The translations under genes were made by a program, and so were the position numbers. This document shows positions 7,734-18,400 of a stretch of DNA of 50,601 nucleotides, one piece after another. Below the pieces are notes generated by a model. The model worked only from the letters and a program-made list of their open reading frames with translations. It made no database searches and was not told where the DNA came from. How positions within the stretch are numbered: position 1 is the stretch's first letter; each line of letters begins with the position of its first letter. Origin of the DNA: Methylocystis sp. (GTDB lineage: Bacteria > Pseudomonadota > Alphaproteobacteria > Rhizobiales > Beijerinckiaceae); the NCBI GenBank assembly GCA_002929055.1, contig PERY01000021.1, forward strand, positions 1-50,601. Direction: 5' to 3'.

Positions 7734-9389
7734 TCACTCGGCAGGCATCGGCGACGCGGCGAGGTCTTGCGCCGGTTCAATGGCCGGCGACGCCAATGTC
7801 CGCCAGATGTTGTAGACCATGATCAGCGCGCCGATCAGGAACAGCCCGCCGCCGATGGCGCGGATGATGTATTCGGGATGCAGCGCTTCCGTCGTCTCCA
7901 CGAAGGAATATTCGAGGAAGCCCTGCGGCGTGTAAGCGCGCCACATGAGACCCTGCATGATGCCCGCGACCCACATCGCCGAGATGTAGAAGACGATGCC
8001 GATCGTCGAGATCCAGAAGTGCCAGTTGACGAGCTTGAGCGAATAGAGCTGACGGTTATAGACCCAGGGGATCAGGCAGTAGAGCGCGCCGAAGGACACG
8101 AAAGCGACCCAGCCGAGCGAACCAGAATGCACATGGCCGATGCCCCAGTCGGTGTAGTGCGACAGCGAATTGACCGCCTTCACCGAGAGCAGCGGCCCCT
8201 CGAAGGTCGACATGCCGTAGAAGGCCACCGACACGACGAGCATGCGCAGAACCGGATCGGTGCGCAGCTTGTCCCACGCGCCCGAGAGCGTCATGAGGCC
8301 ATTGATCATGCCGCCCCATGAGGGCATCCACAGCACCACCGAGAAGACCATCCCGAGCGTCTGCGCCCAATCCGGCAGCGCGGTGTAGTGCAGATGATGC
8401 GGACCGGCCCAGATGTAGAGGAAGATCAGCGACCAGAAATGCACGATGGAAAGCCGGTAGGAATAAATCGGCCGGCCGGTGCGCTTGGGGATGAAGTAAT
8501 ACATGATGCCGAGGAAGCCCGCGGTGAGGAAGAAGCCCACCGCGTTATGGGCGTACCACCACTGGATCATGGCGTCCTGCACGCCCGCCCAGACGATCAC
8601 GGACTGCGGCGAGTAGATCGAGACGGGAATCTCGACATTATTGCCGAGCACCAGCACCGCCACCGTCACGATGAAGGCGAGAAAGAACCAGTTCGCGACA
8701 TAGATGTGCGGCTCGGCGCGGCGCGCGAGCGTGAAAAGATACACCAGCAGATAGGTCACCCAGATGATGACGAGCCAGAGGATCGCGTACCACTCGGGCT
8801 CGGCATATTCATGCCCGCGCGTGACGCCGAGGAGATAGCCCGTGCCCGCGATGAGGATGAAGAAGTTATAGCCCAGCACGACCACCCAGGGCGCGAGATC
8901 TCCCGCGATGCGCGCGCGGCTCGTGCGCTGCATGATGTAGAAGGACGTCGCAAGCAGCACGTTGCCGCCGAAGGCGAAGATCACCGCAGACGTATGCAGC
9001 GGCCTCAGCCGCCCGAAATTGATCCAGGGAAGATCGAAGTTCAGGACCGGGAAGGCCAGCTCCAGCGCGAGATAGAGGCCGACGAGAAAGCCGGCGATGC
9101 CCCAGAATAGCGAGGCCAGCGCAGTGAACTTCACCGGCCCGTAATTATAGTTGGGCCGCCCGTCTATCATGAGCGGCGGGAACTCCGCCGGCCGCGCGCG
9201 ATAACGCAGGAAGATCGCCGCAACCGCGCCGATGGAGCCCAGCGAGAACAGAGCCGAGTGGAAGGCGTAAGCGGGAGTATAGGCCTTCGTCGCGACATAG
9301 GCGGTCGCGATGGCGAGGGCGGCGAAAATGGCGCTCAGCGATTGCTCGCCGAATGTCATTTGCTTCGCGATGAGAGGAGGGCGCTCCAT
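7734..9389 (-). CDS. ccoN: Cytochrome c oxidase, cbb3-type, subunit I (catalytic CcoN)
   Basis: This is the 551-residue catalytic subunit of the high-affinity oxidase, with about twelve membrane helices carrying haem b, haem b3 and CuB. Conserved pieces include [18 protein letters not shown] near the low-spin haem, [18 protein letters not shown] with the CuB histidine region, and [15 protein letters not shown] with the paired histidines. It reduces O2 to water and pumps protons under low oxygen. ATG 9389 (MERPPLIAK) has AAGGACGAATATC upstream; the reading continues 65 codons further but through the regulatory region. It is the first gene of the operon, and a perfect FNR/FixK box lies about 136 bases upstream. 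Confidence 0.97.
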   Translation of the reverse strand: MERPPLIAKQMTFGEQSLSAIFAALAIATAYVATKAYTPAYAFHSALFSLGSIGAVAAIFLRYRARPAEFPPLMIDGRPNYNYGPVKFTALASLFWGIAGFLVGLYLALELAFPVLNFDLPWINFGRLRPLHTSAVIFAFGGNVLLATSFYIMQRTSRARIAGDLAPWVVVLGYNFFILIAGTGYLLGVTRGHEYAEPEWYAILWLVIIWVTYLLVYLFTLARRAEPHIYVANWFFLAFIVTVAVLVLGNNVEIPVSIYSPQSVIVWAGVQDAMIQWWYAHNAVGFFLTAGFLGIMYYFIPKRTGRPIYSYRLSIVHFWSLIFLYIWAGPHHLHYTALPDWAQTLGMVFSVVLWMPSWGGMINGLMTLSGAWDKLRTDPVLRMLVVSVAFYGMSTFEGPLLSVKAVNSLSHYTDWGIGHVHSGSLGWVAFVSFGALYCLIPWVYNRQLYSLKLVNWHFWISTIGIVFYISAMWVAGIMQGLMWRAYTPQGFLEYSFVETTEALHPEYIIRAIGGGLFLIGALIMVYNIWRTLASPAIEPAQDLAASPMPAE

Positions 9390-9524
9390 GATATTCGTCC
9401 TTAGGAGGTTTCCGCAGATTTCTCGCGCATGCGAGACTCGCACGCCTTTGAAAGCGTGACAAAGTCTCGTTGCGCTCGATCTCGAGACACAGCCGCCATT
9501 GTACAGCGCAACACGTGCGGGAGC

Positions 9525-9538
9525 TTGATGGGGATCAA
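9525..9538 (-). promoter_or_regulatory. FNR/FixK-type box upstream of ccoN
   Basis: TTGAT-GGGG-ATCAA is a perfect dyad matching the TTGAT-N4-ATCAA consensus bound by FNR/FixK regulators. It sits 136 bases before the ccoN ATG in a 330-base gap between genes, the expected place for oxygen control of ccoNOQP. If it activates at the usual -41.5 position, transcription would start near 9490 and leave a leader of about 100 bases. Confidence 0.85.
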
Positions 9539-9570
9539 GAAATCGGGCGTGTATATGCTTCTGCGCGCAA

Positions 9571-9584
9571 TTGTCACAGATCAA
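9571..9584 (-). promoter_or_regulatory. Second, degenerate FNR/FixK-like site
   Basis: On the minus strand this reads TTGAT-CTGT-GACAA, with one perfect half site and two mismatches in the other. Its centre is 46 bases upstream of the centre of the perfect box. It could be a second weak binding site or a site for another CRP/FNR family member; with two mismatches it may also be chance. Confidence 0.4.
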
Positions 9585-9719
9585 GAATCTGGAAAGGCGT
9601 TCGTCTCAGGCGGCGCGGGCTTTTGCACGCGGGACGTTGAAAATCATCTCATGTTCATGACGTGTGCGACGAGCCTTCGCGCGTTTTTGTCGCAGTTGCC
9701 GAACCGCGCGACGACGCGA

Positions 9720-10106
9720 TCAGCAAGGATAGAATCGGTGAAAGCCCAGCAGGAAACCCGGCGGTCCGCTGTGGCGCATTTGCGTGAGTTCGCGCGAAAA
9801 GAAATAGCCGCTCCCCGAGTACGGATATCCGTAGTCGCAGGTCGGATCGGGGCCCGCCTGATGGGTGGGCGTCGCGGCGACGAGTTGCGCGACCGGCGCG
9901 TAAAGCTGGCGTCCGTCGAATGAGACGAGCACCCAATCGCGGCGATCGTCGAGAACCGTGACGTCGGCGCCTATGGGAGCGATGACGACGACCGGGCGTC
10001 TGACGCCCGGCTTGGCGCGCAACTCCACGGGCTCCTGCAATTCCACGGCGGACGCGGCGAAAATCGTCACGAGAAGCGTGGTCAGAGCGTAAATCGATCT
10101 CCGCAT
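9720..10106 (-). CDS. Small exported SH3-like domain protein
   Basis: This is a 128-residue protein with an N-terminal signal sequence (MRRSIYALTTLLVTIFAASA). It is followed by about 65 residues resembling a bacterial SH3 fold: an RAKPGVRRPVVV strand, a turn with GADVTVLDDRRDWVLVSF, and DGRQLYAPVAQL. Bacterial SH3 domains often bind cell-wall peptides. The C-terminal 40 residues are rich in Gly, Tyr and Pro and contain two cysteines (TCDYGYPY and the final FYPC), perhaps a disulfide. ATG 10106 has GGAGACGAC upstream. It is divergent from the exported protein at 10330 across a 223-base shared promoter region. The exact role is unknown. Confidence 0.7.
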   Translation of the reverse strand: MRRSIYALTTLLVTIFAASAVELQEPVELRAKPGVRRPVVVIAPIGADVTVLDDRRDWVLVSFDGRQLYAPVAQLVAATPTHQAGPDPTCDYGYPYSGSGYFFSRELTQMRHSGPPGFLLGFHRFYPC

Positions 10107-10329
10107 GTCGTCTCCAATAGCCGAGCGGCCGGCGTGTGCGCCAGCGCAATTCGAAGTCCCTTCCAGCAGTCTAAAAGAAAGCGGACAGGCGTCAAAAGCC
10201 TTATCGCGTGAGTGGAGCGTGCGCATGGCGGCCGGGGACAAAGGGCCGGGAACCCTCGACTTTCCCGCAAGGCGCACCCTATCCTCTCGCCGCGGCTCTC
10301 ATGCCGCTCACGTGTTTTACGGTGGCCTC

Positions 10330-13300
10330 ATGCTGCGCATAGCCTTCTCTCTCTTCGCTGCGTCTGCGGCCTATCTCCTGTCATCTGTCGTTTCCCCCGC
10401 CCGAGATCAGATTGTAGACGCCAGGGCCAAGGCGCAGATGGCGCAGGTCACGCCTGCCGAGCTGGCGCTGGACAGGGACGGCGCAGCGGTGATCGCCGTC
10501 CCCGCCCCCGGCCGCTATTCCATCCGCGCCAGAACCCCGACCGGCGCGCGCATCGAACTCGTCGACATGATCGCGGGGCCGCTCGACTCATCCGGCGCCG
10601 CGGGGCTGCGCGACGGACGGATCGACGCGCTGCTGGACAAGGGCGTCTACAAGCTGCGCATCGGCGCCGTGAAGGACGGCAAGGGCACGGCGGCCTTCAC
10701 GGCGGAGCCCTTCGGCGAGGTTCAAGCGGCCAAGCCCGCGCTCGTCGCGGGCGCGGTTCAGAGCGGCGAACTCGCCGACATGCAGCAGCGGTCCTACCGC
10801 CTGGATGTCGCTGCCGACTCTCCAGTGAATGTTGAAGCCGTCGGCCGCGCCTTGCAGGATCTGCGCGTCTGGCAGGAGGACGGCGCGCTGGTCGATCTCG
10901 CCTTCGAGCGCACGACGATCGAAATAAAGGCCGGCCATCCGATGAACCGTCTGCGGCTCGAAGGCTCGCTGCCGGCGGGCGTCTATTTCGTGACCGCCTA
11001 TGGCGGCGAGAAGCTCGTCTGGTCGGACGGCGCGGCGGCGCAGCCCTTCCTGCTGCGTCTCGCAAGGCCCGCGCTTCTAGCGGCGGGCGTCGCCGAGGGC
11101 GTCATCGGGCCCTTCGGCGCCGAGCGTTACGACGCGCCGGCGAGCTACGACAATTTCCGCCTCGACTTGCCGAAACAGGCGCCGGCGCGGCTGGACGCAA
11201 AGCGCGGCGGCGCGCGTGAGACGGCGGAGCTCGGCAAGACCAGCCGCGCGCCCGCCGCCACGCTGCGCCTTGCGGGCGACGGCGCCGCGCCCGCGCGCCT
11301 CGAGGTCTCGGGCTACGAGGGCCAGACCTACAGCCTGCGCGCCGTGCATCAATCCAACCGCGAGACCTTCGAGGCCGCGGGTCCGCATCTTGTCTCCATC
11401 GACGTCGCGGGCGAAGGGGGCGACGAAGTTTCCGCGACCGCGCTGCTCGCCCGCATCGAGCGCGACGGCAAGACGCGCGTCATCGCCTCGGAGGCGCCGC
11501 GCATCGGCGCCGGAAAGGCGTGGCGCGGCAAGTTCAATGTGCTGGGGCCCGTGTCGCTCCTCTTCGAGGCGACGCGCGACGGACCTGTCGCCATTGACGC
11601 GAAGGGCGTGAAGCTGCGCGCGACCATCGAACCAGCGCTCGGCTCCCTTGCTGCGCGCGCCGACGGCAAGGAACCGATGCGCTACGATCTTGCGGCGGGC
11701 TTTTACCTGCTCGTTCTCGAGCCAATGAACGGCGCCGGCGGAACGATCGACGTGACGCTCGGTCCGCCAGGCCTCGCCGCGCCCGCGCCTGCAGCGCCGC
11801 CCTCGCGCGCCTCCATCTCCTTTGGCCAGCAGACGCTGGAGAACAACGGCTCCTATCTCGCGCTGACCAACACCGCGCCGGGCCTCCTCACCGGCATTCG
11901 CGTCGTCGCTCTGCCCGCCGCGCTCGACAAGGCGCCGCTCGCTTTGCATCAGGTGGCCGGCAAGGAGATCGCGCTGGCGGTGAAGACGCCCAGGGCGGGC
12001 CGCATCGTCGCCCAGGACGAAAGGAGCGCGGAGATTCCGCTGTCGCTCTCCGACGAAAAGATCGAAAACGACATCCGCACCGTCACGGTGAAGATCGGGC
12101 CTGCGGAGAAGGAGCGTGCGCTCGGCATCGTCTTCCTGCCTGAAGCGCCGGCGACGGAGAATAAAGAGCCCGACAAAGCTCAGAAGGCGCCGAACGCGCG
12201 CGCCGCCGCCGTCGGCAAGCCCGCCTTCTTCGACCTCGCGCAGGACCAGACGGCGAATCTTCGCTTCGATGTCGGCCAGGGCGGCCTCTATCGCGTCGAA
12301 ACGCTTGGCCGCATGAAGACGGCGCTGCACGTCGGCGCCAGCGTCACGCCGCGCCTTGGCGAGGGCGAGGCGAATGGCGCGGGCGGCAATGGCCTCGTCA
12401 CCGCCTTCCTGCGCGCGGGCGCCTATCGCGCCGCCGTCACGGCGAAGGAGTCGACCGGCCATCTCGGCCTTTCGGTCTCGCCCGCCTCGCTCACGCGCAC
12501 GGCGAAGCTCGTCGATGCCGGAAAGGCGCGCGCGACGCTCGCGCCCGGCAAGGGGGCGGCGGTTCCCTTCGAGATCACGCGCGCCGGCGATTACAGCCTT
12601 GCGCTCACAGGTCTCAAGCGCGACTGGCGCGCGCGGCTGGAGGACGCCGAAGGCTGGCCGATCACGCAACCCGGCGCGATGAAGGAAGTGACGCTCCATC
12701 TCGAACCTGGCGCCTATCGCCTGCTGGTGCTGCCGGAAGACGTCGAAGCGCGCATGGTCTTTTCGCTGGCGCCGGTGATCGCTAAGCCAGCACTCGAAGG
12801 CCACGGCCCGCACCCTCTACCGTTCGACGACGCGCAAACGCTCCAGTGGCGCGAACCGCAGGCGAAGGACGCAGCCCGCGCACCTGACGTCTGGCGCTTC
12901 AGCCTCCACGGCGAGGCTGACGTCACGCTCTCGCTCGGCGAAGGGATGATCGGCGACGTCATCAAGGGCGAAGGCGAGAGAGTCGGCAAGGTCATGGGCG
13001 ACCGTCCCTTAAAGGCCAAGCTCGGCGCCGGCGATTATCGCGTCGAGGCGCGCAGCCTCGCGCATGACGACAGGCTCGATTACGAAATCAGCCTGACGTC
13101 TTCGCAGCTTCAACCGGGCGCCCCGCGACGCGCCGATCTTCCCGCGAAGCTGACCTTCTCGCTCGCAAACGAAACGGTCGTCGATCTTTCGACATATGGA
13201 AAGAAAGAGACCATCGGCGCGCTCAAGACCGCCGCGGGCGATATCCTCGAGAGACTGCAGCCGCAGGAGAACGACTGGAATGTCGCGCTGTCGCGACGTC

Positions 13301-15411
13301 TGCCCGCCGGCGCCTACCGGCTGGAGCTGGAGGAACTCGGCGCGACGCGCACGCCCGTTCCGGCTGAAACCAGCGAAGAAGCAACCGACTCGGAAAGCGG
13401 CGAAGAAACCGGAGCCAGCGACGACGCCATCGAGGTGCGCCTCGCCATGTTCGACGAGACCGACGCCGGGCCGCTCGCCTGGGGCGAGGACAAGACACTT
13501 CCCGCAGGCGGCGCGCAGCGCGTTACGCTCGCGCCCGCGCCGGCCGGCGCACTTGTTGTCGTCGCCGCGCGCTCGGCGGCGGAAGTCGCCGTCTCCATCG
13601 AGCGGCGCGAGTCGAACGGCGCATGGCGCGTCGTCGGCGTCGAGCGCGGGCTTGCGCCCGTGGTCGCCTGGCCGGTGGCGGAGGACAAGAGCGAATGGCG
13701 CGCGACGCTGTGGTCCGTCGGCGGCGGGGCAGAGCCCGTCACGGTGACCGCGCAAGCCGTCGCACGACGCACGCAGGGCGCGGGCGACGTCGCCTTCGCG
13801 CCCGTCGGCGCCGCGCCGCAGCCCTGCGCCGCAAGGATCGAGACGCCGAACGCCGCGCTTGTCGAACTCGAGGCGCCCGAGGGCGTCGTCGCGGGTTCGG
13901 CGCCGAACCGCCTGCTGCGTCACGCGCAAAGCGGCGCGCTCGCGCCGCAGTCAGGCGCGCTGTGGCTCATCGCGCGCGACTGCAAGGCGAAGGCTCGCGT
14001 CGCCGCCTTTGAATGGCTCGGACAGGACGTCTCGCTCGACATTGGCGAGAGCGAACGCGCGCAACTGCCGCCCCTCGGCGCGCCGCGCGGCAAGATGCGG
14101 CTGTGGCTCGCCCGCTCGACCTTCACGCAGCCCGCAATCGACGGAGGGAGCGGCATGGGCGTCGCGGCTGGCGCCGCCATCGCGCGCGCCAGCGACGCCG
14201 CGCCGCAACTGTGGAACGCGACCAGCGCGGCCGCGATGCGGGCTTCGCTTTCCGCGATCGACACGGCGACGCTGGCGGCGGTCAATGCAGGGTCGACACT
14301 CGCGGGCGTCATCCCGCCGATGAGCGCGCAGCCGCTCGAGATGGAGAAATCGAACGGCCCGCTCGCCTTCGATCTGCCCGCTGGCGTCGTCGCCTTCGCC
14401 GGGCCGCGCGCGGTCTTTGGCGACGGCGCGGCCGTCTCGCGCATACTGCATAGCGCAAGCGGCCCCGTCGTCGTCATCAATATGACGGATGCGCCATTGC
14501 CCGCGCGCGTCGCGCGGATCGCGGAAGCCAGCCTCGCGCTCGATGGCAAGACCGCGCTCAAGCGCTTCTTCGGCACCGCTGGCCAGCTCTCGCTGCCCTA
14601 TGAGGCGCAGGCGGGCGACCGCCTCTTCGTCATCGGCGCCGATGCGAGCGTCGTCACGAAGAGCGGGCGCGTGCTGCGCGGAACCGAGCTCGCGCTCGAC
14701 GGCGCCGGTGAACTCATCCTCGACTACAAGCCGGGACTTGTCGCCGCCTGGATCGAGCGCAAGGGCGTTGCGCCCTGGCCGCAGCCGGCGCCGCGCGCCG
14801 CGACGCTTCCCGACCGCGTCGCGATGGAAGGCGCCGCCATGCGCTTCACCATCGCGCGCGATGCGCCCGCCATGCTCACTGCGAAAAGCGGCGCGCCCGC
14901 GCTCGTCGCCTTCAAGCAGAACGGCGAGCGGCGCACCTATGCTTTCCCGGCTGGCGTCGACTTCCATCATTACGTCGCCGCGGGCGAAGCGACGCTCGAC
15001 GTCTATTCGCCGCATGACGGCGCGCTCTCCGGCGCGCTCGATCTTTCAGCCCAGCCGGTGATCGAGGCGCATGAGGGCGTCAATGACGCCATCGCCGTCC
15101 CGCCCGGCGCCAGCGCGCTCTTCTCCTTCGTGACGAAGCGCGACGGCGACATTGGCGTCGGCGTGCGGGCCGAGCCCGACCGGGTCGCGGCGCGGCTCTT
15201 CGAAGCCAGCGGCAAGACGCTTGGCGAAGGGCTGGGCCAGGTCGTGAAGCTCGCGCCCGGACGCTACTTCCTCGAAGCGCGCATCCCCGCGGATTCGACC
15301 GCCACCACCATTCGCGCGGCCATCGTCGGCGTCTCGCCGCCTCCCGCCGCGCCGCCGGAAGAGGTTGTCGCCGACCTCCTCGACAAGGCCGGCATGAAGA
15401 AGAGCAAGTGA
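10330..15411 (+). CDS. Very large exported protein of unknown function, first gene of the A2M-PBP1C operon
   Basis: This encodes 1693 residues beginning with a Sec-type signal sequence (MLRIAFSLFAASAAYLLSS). No other membrane helix is obvious. No catalytic motif was recognised. The protein repeats a short beta-strand signature, roughly x-G-x-Y-[RKSF]-[LVI], at least ten times between residues about 59 and 1650: APGRYSIRA, DKGVYKLRI, PAGVYFVTA, AAGFYLLVL, RAGAYRAAV, RAGDYSLAL, EPGAYRLLV, GAGDYRVEA, PAGAYRLEL, APGRYFLEA. This suggests a string of PPC-like beta-sandwich domains. Two cysteines (QPCAAR and RDCKAK) may form a disulfide. ATG 10330 starts the signal sequence; the longer open frame upstream is not protein-like. 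The stop is two bases before the alpha-2-macroglobulin ATG, so the two are probably coupled and share a periplasmic role. Confidence 0.8.
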   Translation: MLRIAFSLFAASAAYLLSSVVSPARDQIVDARAKAQMAQVTPAELALDRDGAAVIAVPAPGRYSIRARTPTGARIELVDMIAGPLDSSGAAGLRDGRIDALLDKGVYKLRIGAVKDGKGTAAFTAEPFGEVQAAKPALVAGAVQSGELADMQQRSYRLDVAADSPVNVEAVGRALQDLRVWQEDGALVDLAFERTTIEIKAGHPMNRLRLEGSLPAGVYFVTAYGGEKLVWSDGAAAQPFLLRLARPALLAAGVAEGVIGPFGAERYDAPASYDNFRLDLPKQAPARLDAKRGGARETAELGKTSRAPAATLRLAGDGAAPARLEVSGYEGQTYSLRAVHQSNRETFEAAGPHLVSIDVAGEGGDEVSATALLARIERDGKTRVIASEAPRIGAGKAWRGKFNVLGPVSLLFEATRDGPVAIDAKGVKLRATIEPALGSLAARADGKEPMRYDLAAGFYLLVLEPMNGAGGTIDVTLGPPGLAAPAPAAPPSRASISFGQQTLENNGSYLALTNTAPGLLTGIRVVALPAALDKAPLALHQVAGKEIALAVKTPRAGRIVAQDERSAEIPLSLSDEKIENDIRTVTVKIGPAEKERALGIVFLPEAPATENKEPDKAQKAPNARAAAVGKPAFFDLAQDQTANLRFDVGQGGLYRVETLGRMKTALHVGASVTPRLGEGEANGAGGNGLVTAFLRAGAYRAAVTAKESTGHLGLSVSPASLTRTAKLVDAGKARATLAPGKGAAVPFEITRAGDYSLALTGLKRDWRARLEDAEGWPITQPGAMKEVTLHLEPGAYRLLVLPEDVEARMVFSLAPVIAKPALEGHGPHPLPFDDAQTLQWREPQAKDAARAPDVWRFSLHGEADVTLSLGEGMIGDVIKGEGERVGKVMGDRPLKAKLGAGDYRVEARSLAHDDRLDYEISLTSSQLQPGAPRRADLPAKLTFSLANETVVDLSTYGKKETIGALKTAAGDILERLQPQENDWNVALSRRLPAGAYRLELEELGATRTPVPAETSEEATDSESGEETGASDDAIEVRLAMFDETDAGPLAWGEDKTLPAGGAQRVTLAPAPAGALVVVAARSAAEVAVSIERRESNGAWRVVGVERGLAPVVAWPVAEDKSEWRATLWSVGGGAEPVTVTAQAVARRTQGAGDVAFAPVGAAPQPCAARIETPNAALVELEAPEGVVAGSAPNRLLRHAQSGALAPQSGALWLIARDCKAKARVAAFEWLGQDVSLDIGESERAQLPPLGAPRGKMRLWLARSTFTQPAIDGGSGMGVAAGAAIARASDAAPQLWNATSAAAMRASLSAIDTATLAAVNAGSTLAGVIPPMSAQPLEMEKSNGPLAFDLPAGVVAFAGPRAVFGDGAAVSRILHSASGPVVVINMTDAPLPARVARIAEASLALDGKTALKRFFGTAGQLSLPYEAQAGDRLFVIGADASVVTKSGRVLRGTELALDGAGELILDYKPGLVAAWIERKGVAPWPQPAPRAATLPDRVAMEGAAMRFTIARDAPAMLTAKSGAPALVAFKQNGERRTYAFPAGVDFHHYVAAGEATLDVYSPHDGALSGALDLSAQPVIEAHEGVNDAIAVPPGASALFSFVTKRDGDIGVGVRAEPDRVAARLFEASGKTLGEGLGQVVKLAPGRYFLEARIPADSTATTIRAAIVGVSPPPAAPPEEVVADLLDKAGMKKSK

Positions 15412-15413
15412 CC

Positions 15414-18400
15414 ATGAGTCCGAAAGCGACAGCGATGAAAAGAGCTCTCCTCCTCGCATTTCTTGCTTCGATTGCGTTCGCGCAGATCGCGCGGGCCGAA
15501 TCGCCCGTGCAATTCGATCGTGCGCAACGCGCCGACGGCGCGCGCATCGCGCCCGATCGCTTCCTGCGCAGCTATGATCCTCTCACCGTCTTCTTCCCCG
15601 GCGATGCGGGGCCGAAAGCTGGCGGAGCGGAGGACGCGCCGGCGAAATATGTGACGATCGATCCGCCCGTCGCCGGCGAATGGCGCTGGCTTGGCGCGCG
15701 CGCGCTGCAGTTTCGCCCGGCAGAGCCGTGGAAGCCGCTGGCGCGCGTGAGCGTGAAGAGCGGCAGCGCGGAACAGAAGCTTGTCGCGCTGCTGCCGACG
15801 CCGATCTCCACCAACCCCGACAGCGGCGCCGACCCGATCGCGGAACTGACGCAGATCGCGCTGACCTTCGCGCAGCCTGTCGACGTCGCCGCGCTCCGGC
15901 GGCTGATGAGCGTCGAGCTGCGTCCTGCGCCGGGCGTCTCGCCGCAGGGCGGACAGAATCTCAGCGCCTCGGCCTATGACATTCGCGCGCTGGAGCGCGC
16001 GGAGCGCAGCGGCGAGCAGACATATGTTCTCCGCTTTCACGACGCCATCGCCGATGGGCGAGTCGCCATCGTGCGGCTGAAACTCTCCGATGAACCCGGC
16101 CTCGACGATGAAACATTCGAACTGCGCCTGCGCACCGCCCTGCCCTTCGCCGTGACGGAAGCAAGCTGCGGCCGCGGCTGGGACGACGACAATCTGGGCG
16201 CAGTTCTGCGCTGCGCGGCGAACGGCGACGCCCCGGCGGCAGCGGCGGAAAATGACGGTGAGGAAGGCGACGAAGCCGCCGCGCCCATCTATGCATCATC
16301 CAGCAAGCGCCGGCTGACGCTCGCCTTCAATGCGCGACCCGAGGCGCTCGACATTCTGCGCGCGCGCAATGCGCTGCGTATCACGCCGCCTGTCGACGAT
16401 CTCGCCGTCGAGGCGGAAAGCAGCCATCTCAGGATCACCGGCAAATTCCTGTCGGACAAGCTCTACGAACTCGCCATCGCGCCCGGCGCGCTGCATGATT
16501 CGCGCGGCCGTCCGCTCGCCGCCGCCTTCACGCAGAAATTCGCCTTCACGCGCGACAAGCCGGCGTTGCAGTGGGACGCCGGCTACGGCGTCGTGGAGCG
16601 GCTCGGCCCGCAGCTTCTGCCGCTGCGCGGCCGCGGCTATGACCGCGCAGACATCCGCATCCACGCCATCGATCCGCTGGCGCGCGATTTCTGGCCCTTT
16701 CCCGAGCATGGCCTCGAGACCACCGACGCCGATGCGCCGCCGCTCCCGGGCAATGAGCCCAAACGCTGGAGCGATCCCGCGAACATCGAGGCCGACGCGA
16801 TCAAGGAGCGCATCAAGACTCTGGGGTCGCCCGCGGTCTCACGGCTCGTGGATCTGCCGATCAGGCGCAATGGCGCAGACGCGAAATTCGGCGTCGATCT
16901 GAAGGACGATTTCGCCCGCATCAGCGGCCGCGAGCAGCCGGGGACCTATCTCGTCGGCCTGCGCGCCGTGGATGAAGCCACACGCAAATGGCTGCGCGTG
17001 CAGGTGACGGATCTGTCTCTTTCGGCGATCGAGGAGCCCGCGCGCGTGCGTTTCGCCGTCACTTCGCTGGCGACGGCGCAGCCGGTGAGCGGCGCGCAGA
17101 TTCGCGTCGAAGGCGTCAAGGACGAGAAATTCGTCACGCTCGGAACAGGAACGACGGACGCATCCGGCTTCTTCTCCTGGATTCCCGCAAGGCGCGACGA
17201 AGGTGAATTGCGCCGCGTGGTCGTGAGCAAGGGCCTCGACACGCTCCTCATTGACCCCGACAGCGCGCCCTCCGAATACGCCAGAGAACTGTGGTCGAAG
17301 CCCGAGGCGCAATGGCTGTCCTGGGTGAGCGAAAACGACCTACCGCGCGCGGAGAAGGCGCGCACGCTCTGCCATGTCTTTTCCGAGCGGCCAATCTACC
17401 GGCCCGAGGAGCCGGCGCATATAAAGGGCTATGTGCGCAGCTACAAAGGCGGCGCGCTCAGCCTGACGAAAACAGGCGGCACGCTCGTCATCGCGGCGCC
17501 GAACAATCAGGAATGGCGCATACCGGTGAAGCTCGATTCGAGCGGGAGCTTCTACCACAAGTTCGACGCGCAGACTCCCGCGAGCGGCGACTACTCTGTA
17601 AAATTCGAACCCGACGCACCGAAGAAGGAGGCGAAGGAAGAAGGCGAAGAGGCGACGGAAGGCGAAGGGACCGCGGCGGCGGCTCAGAACCTTTCCTGCG
17701 GTCAGTTCAGCTTCAAGAAGGAAGCCTACCGCCTCCCGACTTTTGAAGTCGTGCTCAATGCGCCGCAGACCGTCGCGCTCGACGGAACGTTCGACGTCGA
17801 TCTCCTTGCCCGCTATTTCGCCGGCGGACTCGCGGCGGAGCGTCCGGTGAAATGGCGCGCCGCGCAGTTTCCGCATGTCTTCACGCCGCCGGGCCGCGAA
17901 GGCTTCCTCTTCTCGACGGACGCGCGCTTCTCGGGCGACGGCAAGTTCAAGTCCACCGCCGTGCTGGAGCGCGACGCGCGCACGGACGAAGGCGGCGCCG
18001 CGCGCATGAGCTTCGATACGACGATCGAGCCAACCGCGCAGCCGCGCCGCTATTCCATCGAAGCCACAGTAACCGGCGACGACGGCGTTGAGGTGCGCAA
18101 TGTGCAGAACGTCATCGCCCTGCCGCCCTTCGTGCTGGGCGTGAAGACGCCGCGTTATGTTGCGCAGCCCGGCGCGGTGACGTCCGAACTCATCGCCGTC
18201 GACGGCAAGGGCGAGGGTCTGCCGGGCGTCGAGATGACGCTGCGCCTCGTCAAGCGCAACTGGATTTCGACCCTGCAGGCCAGCGACTTCGCGCAGGGCG
18301 CCGCGAAATATGTCACGCAGGTGCATGACGAGACGATCTTCGAGCGCAAGGTGACGAGCGCGAAGGAGGCGCAGAAGATCGAGCTGACGACGAAGGACGC

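Larger units (their letters stand above)
9390..9719. other. 330-base intergenic region upstream of the cbb3 operon
   Basis: No credible gene was found here. Both flanking genes are on the minus strand: the SH3-like gene ends at 9720 and ccoN starts at 9389. The region holds the FNR/FixK boxes at 9525-9538 and 9571-9584 and the ccoN ribosome binding site. No clear terminator for the SH3-like gene was identified. Confidence 0.7.

Noticed and set aside
7723..7737. GTG start of ccoO overlapping the ccoN stop
   Set aside because: The ATG at 7722 has a good Shine-Dalgarno sequence, GAGGA, and the usual N-terminus; the GTG has none.
11077..12813. 578-codon minus-strand frame inside the giant exported protein gene
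   Set aside because: It is rich in Arg and Gly with no motif, while the plus frame has a signal sequence, a repeated beta motif and coupling to A2M.
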